Source: Phytoamicus setariae
GTDB lineage: Bacteria; Pseudomonadota; Alphaproteobacteria; Rhizobiales; Rhizobiaceae
Direction: 5' to 3'
Length of the DNA stretch: 64,000 bases
NCBI RefSeq assembly: GCF_016722925.1
Contig: NZ_JAEQNC010000012.1
Location: forward strand, 62,001 to 126,000
Positions 35,935 through 44,222 of the stretch are shown here, in pieces; position 1 is the stretch's first letter, and each line of letters opens with the position of its first letter. Below the pieces are notes generated by a model. That model saw only the letters and a list, made by a program, of their open reading frames with translations, did not search any database and had not been told where the DNA came from. Position numbers and translations under genes: made by a program.

Positions 35935-35941
35935 TCGATTG
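35932..35941. promoter_or_regulatory. LacI-type operator overlapping the orphan promoter
   Basis: The CAATCGATTG core with one TGCAATC half. It overlaps the -35 as at 25591. Its centre is 169 bp from that of the 35760 operator, close to 16 helical turns, which would permit a repressor loop. Confidence 0.75.
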
Positions 35942-36257
35942 CAGAGCGGCAAATCAGAAATCGCTTCGGATTTGCGAGCTAGCGCGCGCTCCGTGAACTT
36001 GAAAGACCCGCATTGCAAGGTCCAGGCCGACAATGCTAACTTCTTTCATGGATGCTCACTCCTCTAAATGACGTTCTGGCGAACATCACTTTGGCACATC
36101 ACGATGCCGTCGGGAGGGTGCATCACCAAGCACGGCAATCCGAGCTATCGCTTCATCAGCAAACCACCTCGACCGGGTCAGCGTCTGCTATTGTTGACCC
36201 TTCAGGTAGCGACGAATAAGATTTTTCGACCAACGCTCTGAACGTCGGGTTTCTTGT

Positions 36258-37376
36258 ATGCTCCCAAGACCTTTTACAAGCCACTTTTCCAGGTCTCATG
36301 TGATGCCACTTGCCTGCCTCGTTGTGGCTTTGACGCTTCAAATCGGGGGATCGAGGATCGAGCACTCCGGGACGTCCGTCTTCGTAGCCGTGTCCGTTCT
36401 CGCAATCGGACTTGTGTTGTCGACGGTGTTCGTCGTTTTGCAGCACGCCGAGTTTATTGCACATCATATTGGGGAACCTTACGGAACCCTCGTTCTCACA
36501 TTTTCGGTCACGACGATTGAAGTGTCGATCATTGTTTCCATGATGCTCCACGGCGCGAACAATCCGACGTTGGCCCGTGAATCCGTATTTTCGACGGTGA
36601 TGATTGTTTGTTGCGGGGTCGTCGGAATCTGTCTGACGTTAGGTGGATGGCGGCACCACTATCAGGATATCAAAAAACAAGGCACGGATGCGTTCCTGGC
36701 AATCCTTATCGCACTGACCGTGCTGACGATGGTCCTTCCCAATTTTACACTCACGACCGGTCCCGGAACGTTTTCTGCCACGCAACTTGCTTTCGTGAGT
36801 GTTCTCTCGGTCTTCCTTTATGGGAGTTTTCTCTTTGCACAAACGGTCAGTCAAAAGCAGGATTTCCTTGATGAGCTTGTTGGTGATACCGCGAAGGAAG
36901 GCCACAGCACTGCTTCCACGGGACTGGCTGTTCACTTTATTTTGCTGATCCTGGGCTTGATAGGCATCGTGCTGTTGACCAAACAGGTTGCCGCAGGTGT
37001 CGAAGACGGGCTTCAACTCTTGCACGTCGCGCAGACCGACTCGATTGTCGGTGCTTTGATTGCCCTAGTCGTACTGATGCCTGAGGCGGTATCGGCCATA
37101 AAGGCATCGCTGGCCAATCAGCTTCAGCGCGGCTTGAATATCGCTTTAGGTTCCGCTTGCGCAACAATTGGAATGACTATTCCGGCGGTCGCCATTGCCA
37201 GCCTGATTTCAGGACGAGGCCTGACGCTCGGTCTTAACCCAGGGGACACTGTCTTGATGCTGCTTGCACTCGTCATCAGTCTCGTCAGCTTTGGCACGGG
37301 ACGCACTACGTTTCTCGCCGGGATCACCCACCTTGTCGTCTTTCTTGCCTTTGTTCTTTTGACTGCGATACCCTAG
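36258..37376 (+). CDS. Ca2+/H+ antiporter, ChaA/CaX-like
   Basis: 372 residues with about ten to eleven hydrophobic helices. The two ion-exchanger repeats carry their acidic motifs: HHIGEPYGTLVLTFSVTTIEV (first, with Glu in GEPYGT and TIEV) and MPEAVSAIKASL (second), followed by GSACATIGMTIPAVA. This matches the sodium/calcium exchanger superfamily, ChaA branch, which exports Ca2+ (or Na+/K+) for protons across the inner membrane. The first ATG at 36258 lacks a good ribosome site; Met at 36303 is an alternative. It appears monocistronic, and no link to the neighbours is evident. Confidence 0.88.
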   Translation: MLPRPFTSHFSRSHVMPLACLVVALTLQIGGSRIEHSGTSVFVAVSVLAIGLVLSTVFVVLQHAEFIAHHIGEPYGTLVLTFSVTTIEVSIIVSMMLHGANNPTLARESVFSTVMIVCCGVVGICLTLGGWRHHYQDIKKQGTDAFLAILIALTVLTMVLPNFTLTTGPGTFSATQLAFVSVLSVFLYGSFLFAQTVSQKQDFLDELVGDTAKEGHSTASTGLAVHFILLILGLIGIVLLTKQVAAGVEDGLQLLHVAQTDSIVGALIALVVLMPEAVSAIKASLANQLQRGLNIALGSACATIGMTIPAVAIASLISGRGLTLGLNPGDTVLMLLALVISLVSFGTGRTTFLAGITHLVVFLAFVLLTAIP

Positions 37377-37490
37377 CACCACATTGGCGGGCCTTTGGCG
37401 TCAACTGCGTTAAGGGTGATGTCATGTCTGGATGGCGCCCGTTTGGCGATCTGATTTTGGCGATGTTCGCGCTTTACGGATCGGATGCAG

Positions 37491-37721
37491 TTATGTCTTC
37501 CGGATATCATTGGCAAAGTAACTGCCGAATTTCTCAGCCCAGAGCCGCACGGTCTGGTGAGAGACGATGACGCCACGGGCGGCCAGCATATCCTCGACGG
37601 TGCGCAGACTGAGGGGAAACCGGAAATAGAGCCACACCGAATGGCCAATCACCACTGCAGGAAATCGATGGCGTCGATAAAGTGGATCACGGGCAAGTCG
37701 GGTCATACCGATAGATCCCAC
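37491..37721 (-). pseudogene. IS6-family transposase N-terminal fragment
   Basis: 76 residues: YRRHRFPAVVIGHSVWLYFR, then FPLSLRTVEDMLAARGVIVS and QTVRLWAEKFGSYF, the N-terminal DNA-binding region of an IS6-type transposase. The frame stops before the catalytic domain, so it is inactive. It lies between the antiporter and the amidohydrolase operon. It is a different copy from those at 15056, 56902 and 63379. Confidence 0.85.
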
Positions 37722-37800
37722 ATTTTGATCGATACTCGGTTAACGTTGCAATGCCCCTTTCTGCCCACAACACGCGTTCCATGCGCCATCGTGAAACGAT

Positions 37801-38904
37801 CTAGAATGAGAACGTCGAGACGAGTTTTGCTGCTTGGGTGATCGCATCCTGCTGCCAGGGCCGCAATTGCTGTCCGGCATAATTCTGGAAAACCGGCAGG
37901 AAGGGATCGTCGATATGGGTTTTGATCCCCGAAAGCTGCTCCATCACGGCGAGGCCGCAATAGGGCACGTAGGCGGCCGAATATCCGCCCTCATGCGACA
38001 TGACCAGCCGTCCGCCACAGAGTTCATCGGCGGCCTGCATAAGCATCCTCGTCATCTCGCGATAGGTGCCGCTATGCAGCATCATGCGGCCGAGCGGATC
38101 GGCACCCGACGCATCGAAGCCTGACGGCACCACGATCAGATCTGGCTTGTAGGCCCTCAATGCCGGAAGCACGACCTGTTCAAACGCAGCTATATAGGCG
38201 TCGTGGCCGCTGCCGGCGGGAAGCGGCACGTTGATGTTGTAGCCGAAACCCGCCCCCTCCCCGCGCTCCTCGCGGTCGCCGCTGTCATGCGGATAAAGAC
38301 GCTCCTGGTGCAGTGAAATCGTCAGGACGCCCGGATCGCTCCAGAAGGCCGCCTGGGTACCGTTGCCGTGATGCACGTCCCAGTCGACGGTCGCTACGCG
38401 CTCGAACCTGTGCTTTGTGCGTGCCTTGAGAATGGCGACAGGAATGTTGCCGAACAGGCAGAAACCCATGCCCTTGTCGGCTTCGGCATGGTGGCCCGGC
38501 GGCCGCACCAGCGCGTAGCCGTTCTTGAGCTCACCGGACAGGACCTTGTCCATCAACGAATGCGTACCGCCGGCCGCAAGGCAGGCAATTTCGTAGCTGC
38601 CACGGCCGAAGGGCGTCAGATAGCTGGCGTCGCCGCCACGGTCGTCGCTCTCGGCCTTGATGCGTCTGATATAGTCGCGCGTGTGGAAGCGGGCGAGATC
38701 GTCCTCGTCAACAGGGGCGGACTTGACGCTAACCAATTGATCGGTCAGGCCCGAGACCTCCATGAGGTTCTTGAAGCGCCGCTTGGTCGATGCGTTTTCA
38801 GCATGTTCGCCCGGCTCCACGGTCAGGCTTGCCGGAAAGAACTGCGAGGCCGGTCCGGTCTCGTGCCAGAGATAGAGTTCGTGGAAATTCCAGCCTGTCT
38901 TCAC
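37801..38904 (-). CDS. Class II histone deacetylase-like amidohydrolase
   Basis: 367 residues of the arginase/deacetylase superfamily. Motifs in order: LVRPPGHHAEADKGMGFC (proton-relay His pair), VDWDVHHGNGTQ (zinc Asp and His), ISLHQERLYP and VVPSGFDASGADPLG (zinc Asp). Bacterial members deacetylate acetylpolyamines or other N-acetylated amines in the cytoplasm. It is the last gene of the operon that starts with an amidase and imports a solute, which fits release of an amine from an amide. It is not a chromatin enzyme. Confidence 0.92.
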   Translation of the reverse strand: MKTGWNFHELYLWHETGPASQFFPASLTVEPGEHAENASTKRRFKNLMEVSGLTDQLVSVKSAPVDEDDLARFHTRDYIRRIKAESDDRGGDASYLTPFGRGSYEIACLAAGGTHSLMDKVLSGELKNGYALVRPPGHHAEADKGMGFCLFGNIPVAILKARTKHRFERVATVDWDVHHGNGTQAAFWSDPGVLTISLHQERLYPHDSGDREERGEGAGFGYNINVPLPAGSGHDAYIAAFEQVVLPALRAYKPDLIVVPSGFDASGADPLGRMMLHSGTYREMTRMLMQAADELCGGRLVMSHEGGYSAAYVPYCGLAVMEQLSGIKTHIDDPFLPVFQNYAGQQLRPWQQDAITQAAKLVSTFSF

Positions 38905-38997
38905 GGCGTTTCCCCTTCAAAGGATTGTAGCTACAGTTGCAGATGGTGAGCCACACACCCTTCTCCGGGTGTAAGGCAACATCACGTCCATGCATTT

Positions 38998-39021
38998 GTC
39001 GCGGCCGTCGCCGGCCGCGAC
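38998..39021 (-). terminator. Intercistronic hairpin between GMC oxidoreductase and amidohydrolase genes
   Basis: A 10-bp perfect stem, GTCGCGGCCG/CGGCCGCGAC, with loop TCGC in the 161-base gap. There is no T-run. It may reduce read-through into the amidohydrolase gene or protect the upstream message. A smaller dyad (ACACCC/GGGTGT) lies near 38955-38972. Confidence 0.45.
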
Positions 39022-39065
39022 CGGCCCGAAGATCTCCGCGCGCGCGCGAGTTATGGCTCGTCTCC

Positions 39066-40649
39066 TTAACCTCCAAGGATTTTTTCGGCGGCGCGCTCGG
39101 CCACCATAATCGTCGGTGCGTTGAGATTGCCCGATACCATCAGCGGGATGGCCGAGGCATCGGCAATGCGGATGCCTTCGAGCCCATGTACTTTCATTGT
39201 CGCCGGATCGGTGACGGCCATCCTGTCGATGCCCATGCGGCAGGTGCTGGAAGGATGATAGAGTGTCGTCATATGGCCACGCACATACTCCGCGATCTCG
39301 GCATCCGTCTGGCATTCCGCACTCGGCGCCAGTTCGTGATCGATCAACTCGCGGATCGGTGATTGCGCCAGAATGTTGCGGTTGATACGCGCACCCCGGA
39401 CCATGGTGGCCAGATCGATGCCAGCGGGATCGGAGATGAAATACTTCGGATCGATCGATGGATACTCGATCGGATCGGCCGAACGGAGCTTGATCTCGCC
39501 CCTGCTCTTGGGCCTCTGCAGGGTCGAATGGGCGGTGATGCCGGAGCGGCCTCCGAGGAATCGCGTGTAGTCGCGATGAGGTGTGATCGCACCGTAGAGC
39601 TGCAGGTCGGGTTCAATGCCCTCGCGGCTGCAGACATGGCCGCCGGATGCCACCCAGGGCGAAGTGCGCACGCCGGTTCGATGATCCCGCCATTCCTCAA
39701 AGCTTGCGGCGATGGTGTCGTCGGTCCACGCGCCGATGCCCATTGGCTCCTTGGTGTAGAATGTGATCGGGATATTGAGATGGTCCTGCAGGTCCTTGCC
39801 GACGCCCGGCAGATCGTGGACCGGCTTGATGCCGACGGCTGCGAGCTCGTCGGCAGGTCCGATGCCGGACAACATCATGATCTGGGCTGTACCGATTGCG
39901 CCACCGGTCATCACCACCTCGCTGTCGGCATGGACAGTTTCGGCAACGCCATTGACGAGGTAGTTGACGCCCTTCACACGGCCGCCCTCGATGATCAGCC
40001 CTGTGACCAGCACACCTGTCTTCAGCGTGATGTTGCCACGTTCGAGCGCCGGCCGCAGGTAGGACTTGCCGGTACCCCAGCGCTCACCGTTCTTGATGGT
40101 GAACTGGAAGAGTCCGACCCCCTCCTGCGCCTCGCCATTGTAATCCGGATTGTACTTGTAGCCAGCGGCCGTGGCAGCCTCTATCCACATGTGCTCGTAC
40201 TTGTCGACATAGGGCACGTCTTCAATGTGCAGCGGCCCGAAATTGCCGTGATAGGGGCTGTCTCTGAAATTTGCATTGTTCTCCGACTTGAGAAAGACCG
40301 GAAAGACATCTTTCCACCCCCACCCGGCGCAGCCAAGCGCTTCCCAGGCGTCATAGTCCGACGGAAGGCCACGGATGTAGATCATGGCGTTCAGCGCACC
40401 CGATCCGCCCACCATCTTGCCGCGCGGCCAGAAGATGCGGCGACCGCGACAGCCAGCCTGCGGCTCAGTGTAATAGCCCCAGTCGGCGGAGGTGTTGAAC
40501 ATCGTCACCCAGTCCGAAGGGACATCGGAATTGATCGGCGCGGCACGGCCGGCCTCAAGCACGAGGATCTTGCGGTTCGGATCGGCGCCAAGACGACTGG
40601 CGACCACGCATCCTGACGAGCCGGCACCGATGATGATGGTATCGTACAT
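39066..40649 (-). CDS. GMC-family FAD oxidoreductase (choline dehydrogenase-like)
   Basis: 527 residues from the ATG at 40649, preceded by AATAAGGGGAAATCC. The FAD-binding motif IIGAGSSGCVVASRL is at 6-20, the GMC signature 1 is WPRGKMVGGSGALNAMIYIR, and the C-terminal active-site region contains YHPSSTCRMG (catalytic His) and NLNAPTIMVAERAAEKI. The group oxidises primary alcohols such as choline, ethanolamine-like compounds, polyethylene glycol or alkanols. The context (amidase, amidohydrolase, amino-acid-type transporter) suggests an amino alcohol or amide-derived alcohol. Choline dehydrogenase as such is not supported. Confidence 0.92.
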   Translation of the reverse strand: MYDTIIIGAGSSGCVVASRLGADPNRKILVLEAGRAAPINSDVPSDWVTMFNTSADWGYYTEPQAGCRGRRIFWPRGKMVGGSGALNAMIYIRGLPSDYDAWEALGCAGWGWKDVFPVFLKSENNANFRDSPYHGNFGPLHIEDVPYVDKYEHMWIEAATAAGYKYNPDYNGEAQEGVGLFQFTIKNGERWGTGKSYLRPALERGNITLKTGVLVTGLIIEGGRVKGVNYLVNGVAETVHADSEVVMTGGAIGTAQIMMLSGIGPADELAAVGIKPVHDLPGVGKDLQDHLNIPITFYTKEPMGIGAWTDDTIAASFEEWRDHRTGVRTSPWVASGGHVCSREGIEPDLQLYGAITPHRDYTRFLGGRSGITAHSTLQRPKSRGEIKLRSADPIEYPSIDPKYFISDPAGIDLATMVRGARINRNILAQSPIRELIDHELAPSAECQTDAEIAEYVRGHMTTLYHPSSTCRMGIDRMAVTDPATMKVHGLEGIRIADASAIPLMVSGNLNAPTIMVAERAAEKILGG

Positions 40650-40659
40650 GGATTTCCCC

Positions 40660-41727
40660 TTATTCTGTGGCCGGAGCCGGTTTTTCCAGCAGTCTGGCCG
40701 CAATGGCGCCGTCGTTTCGGCGTCGCAGCCAGCGGACGAGATCGGTTAGCCGTCCGACCAGGCCCTTGGGCATCAGGATGATCGAAACGGCGATGATGAT
40801 GCCGAGGCCGAGCGTGCGGAACTCGCCCGCCTCGCGCATCAGTTCGTCGGCAGAGACCAACACGATCGTGCCGACCAGCGGCCCCCAGAAGGTGCCGACG
40901 CCACCGACCACGACGATTGCGATGATGAACATCAACTGCGACATCGACAGGATGCCGGGCCCGATCGCCTGGAAATGCGCGGCATAGAGGCCGCCGGCGA
41001 GGCCGGTGAAAAAGGCCGAGATGCCGAACACCAGAAGCTGGGACTGGAAGCGGTTGACGCCCCGCGCCACCGCATATCCGGGATTGTCCTTGAGGGCCCG
41101 GAAGGCCAGGCCGATCGGGCTTTTGACCACCGCATATGTGAAGATCATGGTTAGCGCGAAGAGCGTGGCGACGATGGCATAATTGCCGACCAGCCATTTC
41201 CCCTTGAGCATTGCGCGCATGCCAAGATCGCCGAAACGTGCAAAGCCTACGGCGCCGCCCGTGAACTGCCTGCAGATCGAACCGACCATGGTGTAGCACT
41301 CAGTATCGGTCACGATCAGGAGGTACATGGTCTGCGCTATGGCGAGCGACAGCAGCGCCACATAGACCCCGGTCAATCGCAGGCAGGCAAGCCCGACGAT
41401 CAGCGAAAATATCACCGCGGCGAGAGCCCCGGGCACCAGTGCCGCCCAGACGTTCCAGCCGAAATAGAAGCACAGCATCGCTGTGACATAGCCGCCGAAT
41501 GCGTAAATCGCCATCTGCGCCAGGCTGAAGATACCGGCAAAGCCGAAGAGCAGGTTCCACTGCGAGGCGATGATGGCATAGAAAAGCGCCAGCACCACCT
41601 GGCCGAGAATGTAACGGCTGTCGATCATGAAGGGCAGCGTGATGGCGGCGATGATCAACACGAGACTGATGAGCAAATCGAGGCGCGTGCTGCGGGTGAG
41701 GCCTTTGGCGGGTTTTGTCATCGACAT
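40660..41727 (-). CDS. Branched-chain amino acid-type ABC transporter permease, LivM
   Basis: 355 residues, about nine to ten hydrophobic segments. SQWNLLFGFAGIFSLAQMAIYAFGGYVTAM and GGVGTFWGPLVGTIVLV are the conserved LivM blocks. It is one of two channel subunits, with LivH at 41732. Such systems carry amino acids, urea, short amides or polyamine-like solutes in Rhizobiales. Spacing to the neighbours is 4 and 10 bases. Confidence 0.93.
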   Translation of the reverse strand: MSMTKPAKGLTRSTRLDLLISLVLIIAAITLPFMIDSRYILGQVVLALFYAIIASQWNLLFGFAGIFSLAQMAIYAFGGYVTAMLCFYFGWNVWAALVPGALAAVIFSLIVGLACLRLTGVYVALLSLAIAQTMYLLIVTDTECYTMVGSICRQFTGGAVGFARFGDLGMRAMLKGKWLVGNYAIVATLFALTMIFTYAVVKSPIGLAFRALKDNPGYAVARGVNRFQSQLLVFGISAFFTGLAGGLYAAHFQAIGPGILSMSQLMFIIAIVVVGGVGTFWGPLVGTIVLVSADELMREAGEFRTLGLGIIIAVSIILMPKGLVGRLTDLVRWLRRRNDGAIAARLLEKPAPATE

Positions 41728-41731
41728 TTCC

Positions 41732-42619
41732 TCACATACGCCGGATCTGGATACGGCCGAACAGACCGGCGGGACGCCAGATCAGCACGGCCATGACGAC
41801 AAAGAGCAGCGTCGGAAAGCCCCAGCGTGCGCCGGCGGCATATTGGACGAAGGCTTCGAGCATGGCGAGGCCAAAGGCCGCCGCCACCGCGCCAGGCAGG
41901 TTGCCGAGACCCGCCACCACACACATGATGAAGGCTTTCAGCATCGGGTCGTTGCCGAGTGGCGGCGACAGTTGCGTCATCGAGGAGACCATAACGCCGC
42001 AGACACCGGCCAGCGCGCCGGATAGGACTAGCACCTGGAAATAGACCCGATTGACCGCCACGCCCATCAATTGTGCCGCTTCACGGTTCTGCGCGGTGGC
42101 GCGTATCGCGCGACCCATCCGCGTCCTGCTCATCAACAGCGCCACTAGGATCATCATCACAATCACGACCAGCACGATCAGCATGTTCTGATAGGGTATG
42201 GCGACAGGCCCGAACGCGATGGAGCCGGCGGCCGAGATCGGCTGTTTCAGCGGCTGGCCACCATAGAGCAACAGGATGGAATTTTCGAGCGCGATGCCGA
42301 CGCCGACAGTGGCGATCATCACGTTGGATTCGAAGGTCGCCTTGTCGTTGCCGAGCAGGTTGCGGACCACGACGAAGTAGAGCAGTCCGCCCGCCACCGC
42401 GCCCGTAAGAACAGAAAACAGGAAACCCACCGGCGCCGGCAATCCCAGCGTCGTCGAGGCCGTGTAGGCGGCATAACCGCCAAGCGTCAGCAAGGCGGCA
42501 TGCGCCATGTTGAGCATACCCATAGAACCCCAGACGAGTGAAAGGCCGACGGTTGCAAGTGCATAGAGCGCACCGGTCGTCAGTCCCGCAATGATGACGG
42601 ATGAGAGAATATAGAGCAT
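41732..42619 (-). CDS. Branched-chain amino acid-type ABC transporter permease, LivH
   Basis: 295 residues with about eight hydrophobic segments. YALATVGLSLVWGSMGMLNMAHAALLTLGG is the LivH block, and GVCGVMVSSMTQLSPPLGND and GLGNLPGAVAAAFGLAMLEAF follow it. It pairs with LivM to form the channel. It begins five bases after the LivF stop. Confidence 0.93.
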   Translation of the reverse strand: MLYILSSVIIAGLTTGALYALATVGLSLVWGSMGMLNMAHAALLTLGGYAAYTASTTLGLPAPVGFLFSVLTGAVAGGLLYFVVVRNLLGNDKATFESNVMIATVGVGIALENSILLLYGGQPLKQPISAAGSIAFGPVAIPYQNMLIVLVVIVMMILVALLMSRTRMGRAIRATAQNREAAQLMGVAVNRVYFQVLVLSGALAGVCGVMVSSMTQLSPPLGNDPMLKAFIMCVVAGLGNLPGAVAAAFGLAMLEAFVQYAAGARWGFPTLLFVVMAVLIWRPAGLFGRIQIRRM

Positions 42620-42624
42620 GCCGG

Positions 42625-43350
42625 TCAGCCTCCAAGATATGTTGCGAGAAGCTCGTCCCGAGCCAGCAACTCGGCGGGCGGGCCCGACCAGACGATTTCA
42701 CCATCGTCGAGCAGATGCAGTTGATCGGCGAGGTCGGCGACGCGCGCAGGATTCTCTTCAACCAGCAGGATCGTGTGGCCGCTTTTCGATAGTTCTGAAA
42801 TGACACCGTAGATCTGTTCGATGATTAGCGGTGCGAGCCCCAGCGACGGCTCGTCGATCAGAAGGATATCGCCGCCCATCATCAGCCCACGGCCGATGCC
42901 GACCATACGCCGCTCTCCTCCCGAAAGCGACGAAGCGATCTGGTTGCGGCGGTCGGAGAGTTTCGGCAGCAACGTATAGACCTCGTCGAGCCTGCGATCG
43001 ACTTCGGCCTTGGACGGTGCAAGATAAGCCCCCATGAGCAGGTTCTCAAGAACGCTCATTTCCGGAAACAGCATGTCGCCCTGCGGCACATGCGCCACAC
43101 CAAGTGCAGCGATCGCGTGGGGTTTTGCGATTGCTTCGCCACCATTGATGCTGATCGTGCCGCCCTTCAGGGGCACGATGCCGGAGATTGTCTTGAGCAG
43201 GGTGGACTTGCCATGGCCATTCGGGCCGACGACCGTGATAAATTCGCCGGCGGCGATATCGAATGAAATGCCTTTGAGCACGGTGAGTTCGCGATAACCC
43301 GATACCACGTTCCTCAGGCTCAGAACGGGCGGCTTGCCAGACGACGTCAT
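42625..43350 (-). CDS. Branched-chain amino acid-type ABC transporter ATPase, LivF
   Basis: 241 residues: Walker A GPNGHGKST (about 43-51), Q-loop VAHVPQGDMLF, signature LSGGERRMVGIGRGL and Walker B ILLIDEPSLGLAP. The signature is canonical, unlike that of its partner LivG. The His in the P-loop (GPNGHGKST) is frequent in LivF. It overlaps the LivG stop by four bases. Confidence 0.94.
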   Translation of the reverse strand: MTSSGKPPVLSLRNVVSGYRELTVLKGISFDIAAGEFITVVGPNGHGKSTLLKTISGIVPLKGGTISINGGEAIAKPHAIAALGVAHVPQGDMLFPEMSVLENLLMGAYLAPSKAEVDRRLDEVYTLLPKLSDRRNQIASSLSGGERRMVGIGRGLMMGGDILLIDEPSLGLAPLIIEQIYGVISELSKSGHTILLVEENPARVADLADQLHLLDDGEIVWSGPPAELLARDELLATYLGG

Positions 43351-44147
43351 GTCTGCGCCTCCCCTTCGGCAAAGAATGTCTTGAGCCGTTTTTGCGTGCC
43401 TTCGCCAAGATAGGTCTCGACCACCACCGGGTCCTCGGCCACCTGGCTCGGCAGGCCCTCGAAGATCTTCTTGCCATGATGCATGATCAGCACCCGGCTC
43501 GAAAGCGCCAGAAGGAAGCGCATGACATGTTCGATAAGAACGACCGTGAGCCCCTCTTGCTTGAGCTTGAGCACGAGTTCCATGATGTGGTCGATCTCGG
43601 TCGCGTTGAGGCCGCCCACCGGTTCGTCGAGAAACAGGATCTTCGGCTTGGTGGCAATGGCTCCTGCGATCATCAGCAGCTTGCGGTCAAGAACCGGCAG
43701 TTGCGCAACCGTCTCGTCGGCCTTGTTGGACAGACCCACGAAGGCCAGGGCTTCCTCCGTCTGCGCGCGAACATCCTTGCCGAGGCTGAAGCTGGGAACC
43801 GGGCGTTTGCCCTTGCCGAAATACGCGGCGATGTCGATATTCTCACGCACCGTCAGGCTTTCGAATGCCGCATTGAGCTGGAATGTTCGGGCCATGCCGA
43901 GCTGGCAGATCCGGTCCGCACCCATGGCGGTAATTTCCTGCCCGCTGAAGTGGACGCGACCGCCGGTGGCCGGCGTGATCCCCGTCACGACATCGAAAAA
44001 GGTCGTTTTTCCCGCACCGTTCGGTCCGCCGATGCCGACGATCTCGCCCTCCCATACCGTGAGCGACATGCCATCGACCGCTGCAAGCGATCCAAACCGT
44101 TTCACAACATTATCGCAGTCGAGCAGCGCCTGTCCGCCGTCCGTCAT
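43347..44147 (-). CDS. Branched-chain amino acid-type ABC transporter ATPase, LivG, with divergent signature motif
   Basis: 266 residues from the ATG at 44147 (MTDGGQALLDCDNVV). Walker A GPNGAGKTT (41-49), Walker B ILFLDEPVGGL (170-180) and the H-loop IEHVM are intact. The signature, usually LSGGQ or LAYGQ, reads LPVLDRK (150-156), so its composite ATP site may be weak. The segment RTFQLNAAFESLTVRENI is characteristic of LivG. An upstream in-frame ATG at 44183 would add 12 residues and lacks a better ribosome site. Confidence 0.92.
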   Translation of the reverse strand: MTDGGQALLDCDNVVKRFGSLAAVDGMSLTVWEGEIVGIGGPNGAGKTTFFDVVTGITPATGGRVHFSGQEITAMGADRICQLGMARTFQLNAAFESLTVRENIDIAAYFGKGKRPVPSFSLGKDVRAQTEEALAFVGLSNKADETVAQLPVLDRKLLMIAGAIATKPKILFLDEPVGGLNATEIDHIMELVLKLKQEGLTVVLIEHVMRFLLALSSRVLIMHHGKKIFEGLPSQVAEDPVVVETYLGEGTQKRLKTFFAEGEAQT

Positions 44148-44222
44148 AGTACCGCTCCGTTCTCGATGGACACCGGCCGGCATATCCGGCCGGTGTGGTT
44201 GGCAAGCAGAAAAGCGCCGCGA

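Larger units (their letters stand above)
35737..36257. other. Control region between the sugar operon and the antiporter gene
   Basis: Holds two LacI-type operators (35760-35775, 35932-35941) and an orphan promoter with Shine-Dalgarno. The 36060-36257 part shows nothing I can name. The minus-strand frame after the orphan Shine-Dalgarno is open but has no family similarity. Confidence 0.6.

Noticed and set aside
37801-38904. A chromatin-type histone deacetylase
   Set aside because: Bacterial members act on acetylpolyamines and similar compounds, and the gene lies in a catabolic operon.
39066-40649. Call of the GMC enzyme as choline dehydrogenase (betA)
   Set aside because: No betaine aldehyde dehydrogenase or BetI regulator lies nearby, and GMC subfamilies cannot be separated by the motifs seen.
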